From: HGM04593 sp045646845
GTDB taxonomy: Bacteria > Bacteroidota > Bacteroidia > Bacteroidales > Bacteroidaceae
Assembly (NCBI GenBank): GCA_045646845.1
Contig: JAZRLO010000044.1
Location: forward strand, 1 to 64,000
Direction: 5' to 3'
DNA: 64,000 nucleotides
Shown here in pieces: positions 45,510 to 52,759 of this stretch. How positions within the stretch are numbered: the first letter of the stretch is position 1; the number at the start of each line of letters is the position of its first letter. Both the position numbers and the translations under genes were made by a program. The notes under the pieces were generated by a model, which saw nothing but the letters and a program-made list of their open reading frames with translations, was not told where the DNA came from and did not search any database.

Positions 45510-46049
45510 ATGAAAAAGCATTTAAAGATTTCGGCTCTGTTGCTTTCTGCAACAATCATCATGTCTTCATGTATCGGTTCTTTCCGTTTGACAAACAGTA
45601 TCAAAGACTGGAACGATGGCGTAAGCAACAAGTGGGTGAACGAGGTCATATTCTTGGCTTTGCATATAGTTCCCGTTTATGAGATTGCAATGCTTGTCGA
45701 TGGCGTGGTTCTCAATACAATCGAGTTCTGGGGCGGCAGCAACGTTGTTGACAACGCCGGAGATACAAAGGTGGTGAAGAACAGCCAGGGTCAGGATATC
45801 GAGATAACAACAATGGAGAACGGTTATGAGATTACAGACGGTAAGGTTGCCATGAATCTTGTATTCGACGAGGAGACTCAGGTTTGGAGCGCAGTTTGCG
45901 GCGAGCAGGTTACAGACCTCGTGAAGCTTGTGGATGAGAACAATGCACAGCTTTTCCTCATGAACGGTGACGTTATGGACATTACATTGGATGAGGCCGG
46001 TATGGACATCGCACGTCAGTACATGACAAACAGCTTTGCTCTGAAATAA
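45510..46049 (+). CDS. DUF3332-family lipoprotein
   Basis: A 179-residue lipoprotein (lipobox SSC near residue 20: MSSCIGSFRLTN). The segment PVYEIAMLVDGVVLNTIEFWGG is characteristic of DUF3332 proteins, a family of short envelope proteins of unknown function. The C-terminal half is acidic, with strands ending in AGMDIARQYM. It has its own promoter and its own terminator, so it is a single-gene transcript, and may be highly expressed. Confidence 0.8.
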   Translation: MKKHLKISALLLSATIIMSSCIGSFRLTNSIKDWNDGVSNKWVNEVIFLALHIVPVYEIAMLVDGVVLNTIEFWGGSNVVDNAGDTKVVKNSQGQDIEITTMENGYEITDGKVAMNLVFDEETQVWSAVCGEQVTDLVKLVDENNAQLFLMNGDVMDITLDEAGMDIARQYMTNSFALK

Positions 46050-46066
46050 GTATAGCTTTTTATAAA

Positions 46067-46112
46067 ACAGCAGGGGGAGTGCGCGATTTAGCGTGCTCCC
46101 CTGTTGTTTTTA
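46067..46112 (+). terminator. Terminator of the DUF3332 gene
   Basis: AACAGCAGGGGGAG (from 46067) pairs with CTCCCCTGTT (to 46106) across an extended stem with inner CGC/GCG, followed by GTTTTT. Confidence 0.88.
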
Positions 46113-46156
46113 CATTCCTTATTTGTTATCTTCGCATCAAATGAATTCCTACCGTT

Positions 46157-47269
46157 ATGGAACATCCCGAAAATGATGACGCTTATAAGGGCCTTAAGGT
46201 CAATAGGGGCGTGGATGCTGTAAGCACCATAAACCCGTATCTTTCAACCATGCGCCGCAAGAGGGCGAGCAGGCTCTCTGCCGGCGAGTATGTAGAGGGA
46301 ATACTCAAAGGTGACGTCACGGTGCTGAGCAGGGCGGTGACGCTTGTTGAGAGCGTGCTGCCGGAGCATCATGCCTTGGCGCAGGAGGTGGTGGAACGCT
46401 GCCTGCCATATTCCGGCAACTCCGTGCGTGTCGGCATAACCGGTGTTCCCGGGGCTGGAAAGAGCACTTCCATCGACTCTTTCGGTATGCACCTTCTTTC
46501 TGAGTATGGCGGCAAACTGGCTGTTCTTGCTGTTGACCCCAGCAGCGAACGGAGCAAAGGCAGTATTCTTGGTGACAAGACCCGTATGGAACGCCTCGCT
46601 CTTCATCCATCGGCCTTCATTCGCCCCAGTGCATCGGCCGGTTCGCTCGGAGGCGTGGCGCGCAAGACGCGCGAAGCGATAATTTTGTGCGAGGCTGCAG
46701 GTTACGACAAGGTGTTTGTCGAGACTGTCGGAGTCGGGCAGAGTGAAACTGCGGTCTGTTCCATGGTCGATTTTTTCCTCCTTTTGCAGATAGCCGGGGC
46801 TGGCGATGAACTTCAGGGAATAAAGCGCGGCATTATGGAAATGGCCGATGGTATCGTCATCAACAAGGCTGACGGCGATAATGTGGAGGCCGCGAGGCGT
46901 GCTGCTGTGCACTACCGCAATGCGCTGCAACTGTTCCCTATGCCCGCAAGCGGAATAAGGCCCGAGGTGCTGACATATTCAGGCTTCTTCGATATCGGAA
47001 TAAAGGAGATATGGGAGATGGTATTCGGGTATATCGCCAAGGTCAAGGCAAACGGAACTTTTGAACAACGCCGTAACAGGCAGCTGAGATATTGGATGCA
47101 TGAGACAATTGAGGACAGGCTCAGGCAACGCTTCTACTCGACTGACGGGATGGAACGCTTGTTGGGAGAGTGTGAGGAACTGATGCTGTCGGGGAGAATG
47201 ACATCCTTTGTGGCGGCCTCAAAGGCGATGGAATATTTTGACAAGTCGGATGGAAAAAGCAATGGATAA
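46157..47269 (+). CDS. meaB: MeaB-type GTPase (methylmalonyl-CoA mutase chaperone)
   Basis: A 370-residue P-loop GTPase of the MeaB/ArgK family. It has the N-terminal helical domain, Walker A GVPGAGKST, ERSKGSILGDKTRM, the switch region ETVGVGQSE, and the base motif NKADGDN. MeaB protects and reactivates B12-dependent methylmalonyl-CoA mutase, which Bacteroidales use to make propionate from succinate. The mutase genes are not in the window. The 3' end overlaps the next start by eight bases. Confidence 0.93.
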   Translation: MEHPENDDAYKGLKVNRGVDAVSTINPYLSTMRRKRASRLSAGEYVEGILKGDVTVLSRAVTLVESVLPEHHALAQEVVERCLPYSGNSVRVGITGVPGAGKSTSIDSFGMHLLSEYGGKLAVLAVDPSSERSKGSILGDKTRMERLALHPSAFIRPSASAGSLGGVARKTREAIILCEAAGYDKVFVETVGVGQSETAVCSMVDFFLLLQIAGAGDELQGIKRGIMEMADGIVINKADGDNVEAARRAAVHYRNALQLFPMPASGIRPEVLTYSGFFDIGIKEIWEMVFGYIAKVKANGTFEQRRNRQLRYWMHETIEDRLRQRFYSTDGMERLLGECEELMLSGRMTSFVAASKAMEYFDKSDGKSNG

Positions 47270-47792
47270 GAGGGCCTTGCGGAAAATGGTGCGTGCAAGG
47301 TTGTCTGCTGTCTCTATGGAGGAGAGAGTGGAGCGTTCCGCGAGGATATCGGCGGAACTGGATGCCTGTCTCTCCGCGAGCGGTGCAAGGGTAGTCGCTC
47401 TTTTCTCGCCATTGCCCGATGAACCGCAGATATGGAAGTTCGTGGAATATCTCTCCGGGAGGTGTCTGGTGGCACTTCCTCGTGTAGAGGGTGACGTTAT
47501 GCGTTTCTACCGTTATGGTGGAGCCGGAATGGAAAAGGGTGCGTTCGGTATAATGGAGCCTTCCGATGCGGAACTTGTGGAGCCGGGCGATATTGATGTC
47601 ATTGTAGTTCCGGGTGTCGCTTTTTCTTTGTCGGGAGTCCGCACGGGGCGCGGGAAAGGGTATTATGACAAGTATCTTTCGCAGAGTGATTTCGCGGCAT
47701 TGAAGATTGGCGTATGCTACCGAGAGCAGCTTGTGCCGCATATACTCACAGAACCGCATGATGTGCCAATGGATGTTGTTATATACAAATAA
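47262..47792 (+). CDS. 5-formyltetrahydrofolate cyclo-ligase
   Basis: A 176-residue protein read from ATG 47262, which overlaps the meaB stop (ATGGATAA); ATG 47250 adds four residues. MDKRALRKMVRARL opens the family's N-terminal helix, and the C-terminal GRGKGYYDKYL is the signature phosphate-binding/active-site loop; PDEPQIW is also typical. The enzyme converts 5-formyl-THF to methenyl-THF with ATP. Overlap suggests translational coupling with meaB. A hairpin terminator follows at 47791. Confidence 0.92.
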   Translation: MDKRALRKMVRARLSAVSMEERVERSARISAELDACLSASGARVVALFSPLPDEPQIWKFVEYLSGRCLVALPRVEGDVMRFYRYGGAGMEKGAFGIMEPSDAELVEPGDIDVIVVPGVAFSLSGVRTGRGKGYYDKYLSQSDFAALKIGVCYREQLVPHILTEPHDVPMDVVIYK

Positions 47793-47825
47793 AGGAGAAC
47801 TTCACAAATGTTCTCCTTTATTTGT
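47791..47825 (+). terminator. Terminator of the meaB-cyclo-ligase pair
   Basis: AAAGGAGAAC at 47791-47800 pairs perfectly with GTTCTCCTTT at 47810-47819, followed by ATTTGT. The stem begins at the stop codon region of the cyclo-ligase gene. Confidence 0.82.
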
Positions 47826-47838
47826 ATTATTTTGTTTT

Positions 47839-47863
47839 TTACGATGCGAGTATCTCCTGTGCA
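47839..47863. repeat. Left direct repeat of the pfkA 3' end (putative att site)
   Basis: Exactly the same 25 bases as 51772-51796, starting TTACGATGCGAG and ending CTCCTGTGCA. The right copy is the end of pfkA including its stop codon; the left copy is orphan. The bases outside the repeat differ on both sides. Confidence 0.9.
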
Positions 47864-47884
47864 GAATAAAAAAACGGTGACAGA

Positions 47885-47915
47885 ATTGTGTAATGTATAA
47901 AAATTGCTATTTTTG
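47885..47915 (+). promoter_or_regulatory. Promoter of the SIR2-TIR gene
   Basis: ATTG at 47885-47888 and TATTTTTG at 47908-47915 lie 19 bases apart, close to TTTG-N19-TAnnTTTG. The start codon is at 47995, giving a leader of about 70 bases. The promoter is inside the island, so the module carries its own expression signal. Confidence 0.6.
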
Positions 47916-47994
47916 CATATTATAACATATGTGAAATCATGTGGTCATGTCGTGAATGTAATTCTTAATGAATATTTAAGTAGTATAATTTGAA

Positions 47995-49383
47995 ATGAAA
48001 GCTGTTGAACCCAAGAGCCGTACAAGGAACTTAAGCGATGAATATAACCATAACTTTCCAAAGTTGGTAGATGCTATTATCAAAGGAGAGGTGATTCTTG
48101 TGGTAGGAAACAATTTTGACTTTAATGTTGAACACAATAAGGACATCATGTCTTCTTTGGGGGATAATGCTAATTTTACAGATTATATTTTTAATGTAAT
48201 CAATGAGTCTTACAAGACAGATGCTGTGGATTTTTCGGAATTGGAAAATCACCCGATGTTCTCTTATAAGGATGTTGAGACCGGCCATCAGAGACGCCCG
48301 AACCTGTATCTTGAAATCAATAATGTCGTAAATGATGCTGAACTTACAATCGATGATGTTTCGGAACCGCTTAAGAAACTGTTGTCAACAGGTTACTTCA
48401 GGTTCGTGATTACTACATCATATTCTCCATTGGTTGAAATTGCAATGAAACATCAGTGGGGCGAAGATAATGTAAAAGTTCTGAATATATATGATTCGGA
48501 TATAACTAAACGTGATATTAGTCACAACTACTCGGAATTGCATACCCCGACCTTGTATTATATGTTAGGTAAAGTGGGAAATGTCCAGAAGTATGTTGTG
48601 ACTGATAATGATTATCTGCAGGTCATAAAGACAATGTTGGTTGATATGTCCGGTTCAAACTTGATGGAACTGACTGCTTCAAAACATTTGTTGGTTCTGG
48701 GATGTGAACAGGATGACTGGTTGTTTCGTTTCATTTGGTACACTCTTAAGATCAATAAAGCTCATGTCAAAAATGAGTATGTCGGCAGAATGCATAAGGA
48801 TTTGAAGCTGGATAAATTCTTGACAATAAACAATGTCTCATTGAACTATAACAGCCGGAAATTTGCAGATGAGATATACGACGCACTGGTTAAGGCAAAA
48901 GAATCTCAGGTATTTGCAGATCCAAGAAATAAGAGATGGGATGTTTTTATCTCTTATTCAAGAAAAGATGGATATATTGCTCAGCGTATTTATGATGCAT
49001 TGACAAATGCCGGTTTGAGAGTCTGGTATGACAAGAATAATCTGGGTGGTAGGGGTTGCTATTTTATGGATTATATATATGAGGCAATACGTTCGAGCAC
49101 AATCTTTATGCCCATCCTTTCAACCACAATTACAGAGCAGAGAGCGGAGAACCATCCTTATCGTCTTGAATGGGAATATGCGATTAAAGAGGGTGGGGTT
49201 AAACAGACCGGTGTAACATCCTGCATCCCGGTTATTGAAGATGAATATGATATATGCGCCCGTGAATTGCCGGATAAGATACCCGGGGAGTTTGTAAAGA
49301 TAGATGGTTTTGTGTTCAATGAATATACTAAATTTGACGAGTGGGCAGAATTGGTAAGAAAAATTATATCAAACAAAGAATAG
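47995..49383 (+). CDS. SIR2-like domain fused to a TIR domain
   Basis: A 462-residue cytoplasmic protein. Residues 22-260 follow the SIR2 plan in order: GEVILVVGNNF (position of the NAD-binding GAGxS), ITTSYSPLVE at 139-148 (position of TTNYD), PTLYYMLG at 185-192 (position of the LHG catalytic histidine), VVTDNDY, and LLVLGCEQDDW at 232-242. The glycine-alanine motif, the asparagine and aspartate, and the catalytic histidine (M190 here) are all replaced, so this half is probably not a working NADase. Residues 315-460 form a TIR domain: WDVFISYSRKD, RVWYDKNNL, and E392 in RLEWEYAI as the likely catalytic glutamate. TIR domains in bacteria cleave NAD or make cyclic ADP-ribose signals. Three bases separate it from the STAND gene. 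Confidence 0.82.
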   Translation: MKAVEPKSRTRNLSDEYNHNFPKLVDAIIKGEVILVVGNNFDFNVEHNKDIMSSLGDNANFTDYIFNVINESYKTDAVDFSELENHPMFSYKDVETGHQRRPNLYLEINNVVNDAELTIDDVSEPLKKLLSTGYFRFVITTSYSPLVEIAMKHQWGEDNVKVLNIYDSDITKRDISHNYSELHTPTLYYMLGKVGNVQKYVVTDNDYLQVIKTMLVDMSGSNLMELTASKHLLVLGCEQDDWLFRFIWYTLKINKAHVKNEYVGRMHKDLKLDKFLTINNVSLNYNSRKFADEIYDALVKAKESQVFADPRNKRWDVFISYSRKDGYIAQRIYDALTNAGLRVWYDKNNLGGRGCYFMDYIYEAIRSSTIFMPILSTTITEQRAENHPYRLEWEYAIKEGGVKQTGVTSCIPVIEDEYDICARELPDKIPGEFVKIDGFVFNEYTKFDEWAELVRKIISNKE

Positions 49384-49386
49384 GAC

Positions 49387-51336
49387 ATGCTGACAGAAAC
49401 AACTAGAAAATGGAATGAACTCGACTATTATAAAGAGGGGCAGACTTTATATGGACGAGATGAAGAGGTCTATTCTATATCAAATGGTATTAAAAGAAAT
49501 ATTCAGACTGTAATCTATGGTCAATCAGGTGTCGGCAAATCATCATTGTTGTTTGCCGGAGTGTTTCCTGAATTAAGAAAAGATTCTTTTTTTCCGATAT
49601 TTATACGCCTTGGCGTAATTCCTCCCACAGACTATGTCAAGGCCATAAAAGAACAAGTCCTTGAGGAGGCCAAGAGTGAGAAACTGCATTTGGGCAAGCA
49701 GGCTCTGATTTGCACCATAAAGGATGACGAGGTTTATAAGAATGGTGATTTGTGGTCGTTCTTTCATACGGTCGAGTTTACGGATGATAACGGGGAAATA
49801 TTCATTCCGGTGCTGGTCTTTGACCAATTCGAGGAAGTGCTTAACGACAAAAAGACCTTTGCGAGTGCCAAAGAACTGTTACTGGAACTATATACATTGC
49901 TGGATAACAACAGGATTATTACCGAGAACCTCATCCAATATTCAAATTACAGGGTTGTTCTTTCCCTAAGGGAGGATTATCTTTATTGCCTTGAAGAGTT
50001 GATTGACAAATTCAACCTATCGGAGTTCAGACACAATCGCTACAGGGTTAAATGGCTCAAAGAACGTAATGCAAGAATTGTGATTACAAAAACGTTTGGC
50101 GATGCATTGAAGAGCGATGATGTTGATGATATATGTAGTTGGATTATTGAAAAAGTAACTAATGAATCGGGTGACATCAGTACCATTTGTCTTTCGTTGG
50201 TGTGCTCCATTCTTGAAATGAGGAACCAAAATAAAGTTATAGAAGGGAAAGACTTTGGCTCAATGGATGATTATATATATAAGTACTACAGCCTGAAGAT
50301 GGATGTGGTTTCTTATAAGGCCCGGAAATATCTCGAGCAGCACTTGATAACCCCAGATGGACGCCGCAATTCGGTGGATTTTAATGAGGCTGTAAGAAGT
50401 GGTCAGGTTACACAACCGGAGTTGGATCTGTTGATCTCGAAAAGGTTGTTGAGGCGTGTGACATTGACCGGTAATACCCGTATTGAATATATACACGATA
50501 TAATACCAAAGGTGGTTGTCAAGAAGAAAAAACAGTTTTTCTACTATATAAAGAATACTTTCAAGGAACGTCATAATATTGCAGGAACGGCTTCCAAACC
50601 GGAGTTCATTGTATCTCTGTTGTTCTATTGCATTTGTATGGCCTTACTATATACTGTATTTGCTTCCCTCTATGATATGTATCCGGTAGTTGCTGGTGCC
50701 GGTTCTTATTTGTCTATGTACTTTGTTCTCAAATTGTTGCTCTCTCTGCTGATAAGGAGAGCACATGATGTGGGACTTAGTGGTTGGCACTGCTTGAACT
50801 TCAAACTGTTTGAAGAGTCTGAGATCAATCCGTATGTACCAAAAACATCTTACCACTATGCTCAGACTGTGTCGCTTATTGATTTTTGGCTTGGAAGGTA
50901 TTCCAAGAAGTCTCAATTCCTGAATGTAGCGATAAACAGGTATGAGTTTATCGCATCTTTAGTAAAAGAGTGCAAAACTGTTATTTGGTGTTTCCTGCTT
51001 CTTAATATTGCGGAGTTGGTAAATAATGAAATTTTGTATGGAGTAGTTCAAGTCTTTGTAATTATATTGGCAGCGTTAAGTGTTTTTATTGTTCAATTAG
51101 CATATTCAAAACGCTTGAATTATAATGGTATTAATCCGTTCTACGGAATGATTCCTGTTTATGATTTGGTGTTGTTTATCAAATGTTTTAAAAAAGATAC
51201 TTTGGAAACACCTGCTGTGTGTACAAAAAACTGGAAACGTCTATATCTTATCTCAGGATTTGTACTTTTAAGTTTCTTCTTGACAGTTTGTATGACATTC
51301 CTCTTGTTTGCGTTTATTATTTTTGGTGTCCGATAA
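49387..51336 (+). CDS. STAND NTPase with C-terminal membrane region (DUF805-like)
   Basis: A 649-residue protein. Residues 21-300 are a STAND P-loop module: LYGRDEE, Walker A GQSGVGKSS at 45-53, Walker B VLVFDQFEE with D146, and VVLSLREDYL, then a winged-helix-like part (LISKRLLRRV). This matches the novel STAND (nSTAND1-like) type. From residue 407 on come about five hydrophobic segments (407-427, 430-452, 540-560, 566-585, 625-646). RRAHDVGLSGWH at 457-468 is the DUF805 signature. STAND proteins are switch ATPases that oligomerise on sensing a trigger; a membrane effector domain would be expected to disturb the membrane. It ends exactly where the IS982 remnant begins. Partner of the SIR2-TIR gene by spacing. 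Confidence 0.82.
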   Translation: MLTETTRKWNELDYYKEGQTLYGRDEEVYSISNGIKRNIQTVIYGQSGVGKSSLLFAGVFPELRKDSFFPIFIRLGVIPPTDYVKAIKEQVLEEAKSEKLHLGKQALICTIKDDEVYKNGDLWSFFHTVEFTDDNGEIFIPVLVFDQFEEVLNDKKTFASAKELLLELYTLLDNNRIITENLIQYSNYRVVLSLREDYLYCLEELIDKFNLSEFRHNRYRVKWLKERNARIVITKTFGDALKSDDVDDICSWIIEKVTNESGDISTICLSLVCSILEMRNQNKVIEGKDFGSMDDYIYKYYSLKMDVVSYKARKYLEQHLITPDGRRNSVDFNEAVRSGQVTQPELDLLISKRLLRRVTLTGNTRIEYIHDIIPKVVVKKKKQFFYYIKNTFKERHNIAGTASKPEFIVSLLFYCICMALLYTVFASLYDMYPVVAGAGSYLSMYFVLKLLLSLLIRRAHDVGLSGWHCLNFKLFEESEINPYVPKTSYHYAQTVSLIDFWLGRYSKKSQFLNVAINRYEFIASLVKECKTVIWCFLLLNIAELVNNEILYGVVQVFVIILAALSVFIVQLAYSKRLNYNGINPFYGMIPVYDLVLFIKCFKKDTLETPAVCTKNWKRLYLISGFVLLSFFLTVCMTFLLFAFIIFGVR

Positions 51337-51339
51337 AAA

Positions 51340-51669
51340 GGAAAGCTTTTCGGAGAAAAGGTGTATATTGGAAAAACTCTTTTTGAGAACCTTTTTGTTG
51401 ATGGTATCCAGTTGTTTATCAAGGTCAAGAATAATATGAAAAACTCGCTTATGAGTATTGCCGACAAGGTTTGCCTGAGGAAACGCGCGCTTATAGAAAC
51501 GGTAAATGATGAACTTAAGAATATCGCGCAGATTGAACATTTACGTCATCGCTCATTCAGCAACTTTATTGCAAATGCGTTGAGTGTAATTGCAGCATAT
51601 TGTTCCTTTGAAAAGAAACCCGCCATTGATGTGAAATTCATCAATGACGGGCAACTTTCTTTGTTCTAA
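51340..51669 (+). pseudogene. IS982-family transposase remnant (C-terminal third)
   Basis: From GGA at 51340 the frame reads GKLFGEKVYIGKTLFENLF and continues with VDGIQLFIKVKNNMKNSL, RKRALIETVNDELKNI and HRSFSNFIANALSVIAAY to the stop at 51669. These are the C-terminal signatures of IS982-family (IS1187-like) transposases, including the glutamate of the DDE set in ETVNDELK. The N-terminal two thirds are missing, and the frame begins four bases after the STAND stop codon. No terminal inverted repeat could be identified. It is non-functional. Confidence 0.85.
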
Positions 51670-51710
51670 AATTATATCGAACTCACGTTAGCTTATAAAA
51701 AATGACTTAT

Positions 51711-51750
51711 ACACAAAATAGGCAGACTCATGGGACTGCCTATTTTGTGT
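51711..51750 (-). terminator. Terminator downstream of pfkA
   Basis: A 15-bp perfect stem, ACACAAAATAGGCAG (51711-51725) with 51736-51750, and a 10-base loop. It lies 21 bases after the pfkA stop on the minus strand. It is inside the island, so it may have come in with it. Confidence 0.72.
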
Positions 51751-51771
51751 ATTTTCTCTTTAGAGTATTGC

Positions 51772-51796
51772 TTACGATGCGAGTATCTCCTGTGCA
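51772..51796. repeat. Right direct repeat (pfkA 3' end)
   Basis: Identical over 25 bases to 47839-47863. It encodes the C-terminal QEILAS and stop of pfkA on the minus strand. Confidence 0.9.
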
Positions 51797-52758
51797 CGTA
51801 CTGTGTCCTTGTCAAGGGGTTTGTCGTCCTTGATGGCCTTTGTGAACGGGATATATACAATCTCGTTGTTCTTGAGACCTACCATGACGTTACGCTGACC
51901 TTCGAGCAGGGCATCGACGGCTGCAACACCCAAACGGCTTGCAAGGATGCGGTCGTTGGCAGTTGGGCTGCCGCCACGCTGCAAGTAGCCGAGGATTGAC
52001 ACGCGGACATCAAGTTCGGGGAAGCGCTGGCGCATACCCTCGGCAACTTCCATGATGTTGTAGTCCTTCTCGCGGCCTTCTGCAAAGAGTACGATACTAC
52101 TGCTCTTTGTGCGGCGCAGACCGTTTGCGATGAACTGGTTGATTTTCTCGAACTCGGGGTCAATCTCGGGCAACACGCAAGCTTCGGCACCTGTTGCGAT
52201 TGTACCGTTGAGGGCGAGGAAACCTGCGTCACGGCCCATTACCTCAACGATGAAGAGACGCTCGTGTGACGATGCGGTGTCGCGAATCTTATCGACGCAC
52301 TCCATGATGGTGTTCAGGGCTGTGTCGTAGCCGATGGTGGTATCTGTTCCGTAAAGGTCGTTGTCTATTGTACCCGGCAATGCTATGCACGGAATGTCAT
52401 ATTCTCTCGCAAGGTTGTATGCGCCGGTGATTGAGCCGTCACCGCCGATTACGACCAGTGCGTTGATACCCTCCTTCTGGAGTGTCTCGTAAGCCTTTGC
52501 GCGGCCTTCCTCGGTCTTGAACTCGTCGCAACGGCTTGTCTTGAGGATTGTACCGCCACGCTGGATTATGTTACTTACGTTCTCGGTCTTGAACTCCTTG
52601 ATTTCTCCTGTCATGAGTCCTTTATATCCACGATAGATAGCCTTTACCTTAATGTCGTGATAGATGCAGGCGCGGGTTACGGCGCGTATTGCGGCGTTCA
52701 TGCCGGGAGCGTCACCTCCTGATGTGAGGATTCCGACGCATTGAATCTTGTTTTTCAT
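51772..52758 (-). CDS. pfkA: ATP-dependent 6-phosphofructokinase
   Basis: A 328-residue phosphofructokinase: TSGGDAPGMNAAIR (ATP/G11 loop), GGDGS, GTIDNDLYGTDTT (catalytic aspartate in TIDND), FIVEVMGRDAG and GYLQRGGSPTA. It phosphorylates fructose 6-phosphate in glycolysis. It starts one base after the ispH stop codon on the same strand. The last seven codons plus stop are the right-hand copy of the 25-bp repeat and therefore belong to, or were restored by, the island boundary. Confidence 0.95.
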   Translation of the reverse strand: MKNKIQCVGILTSGGDAPGMNAAIRAVTRACIYHDIKVKAIYRGYKGLMTGEIKEFKTENVSNIIQRGGTILKTSRCDEFKTEEGRAKAYETLQKEGINALVVIGGDGSITGAYNLAREYDIPCIALPGTIDNDLYGTDTTIGYDTALNTIMECVDKIRDTASSHERLFIVEVMGRDAGFLALNGTIATGAEACVLPEIDPEFEKINQFIANGLRRTKSSSIVLFAEGREKDYNIMEVAEGMRQRFPELDVRVSILGYLQRGGSPTANDRILASRLGVAAVDALLEGQRNVMVGLKNNEIVYIPFTKAIKDDKPLDKDTVRAQEILAS

Positions 52759-52759
52759 G

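Larger units (their letters stand above)
47839..51796. mobile_element. Small putative genomic island inserted at the pfkA 3' end
   Basis: Bounded by 25-bp perfect direct repeats (47839-47863 and 51772-51796), with a repeat-to-repeat length of 3,933 bases. It holds a SIR2-TIR gene, a STAND-membrane gene and the 3' remnant of an IS982-family transposase. Composition is visibly more AT-rich than the flanks, and gene content is unrelated to the neighbouring metabolic genes. Without the insert, the cyclo-ligase gene and pfkA would face each other convergently across a short gap, a natural ancestral arrangement. Target at a gene's 3' end restored by a repeat copy is what site-specific integrases leave, but no integrase gene is present; either it was lost, acts from elsewhere, or the repeats arose in another way. 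Confidence 0.7.

Noticed and set aside
47839..47863. The 25-bp repeat as a transposon target-site duplication
   Set aside because: IS982-type elements duplicate only a few bases, and the repeat is 25 bp and coincides with a gene end; an att-type repeat fits better.
51361..51669. An intact small transposase or stand-alone gene from the GTG at 51361
   Set aside because: The frame lacks the N-terminal two thirds of the IS982 transposase and continues upstream to the STAND stop; it is a remnant.
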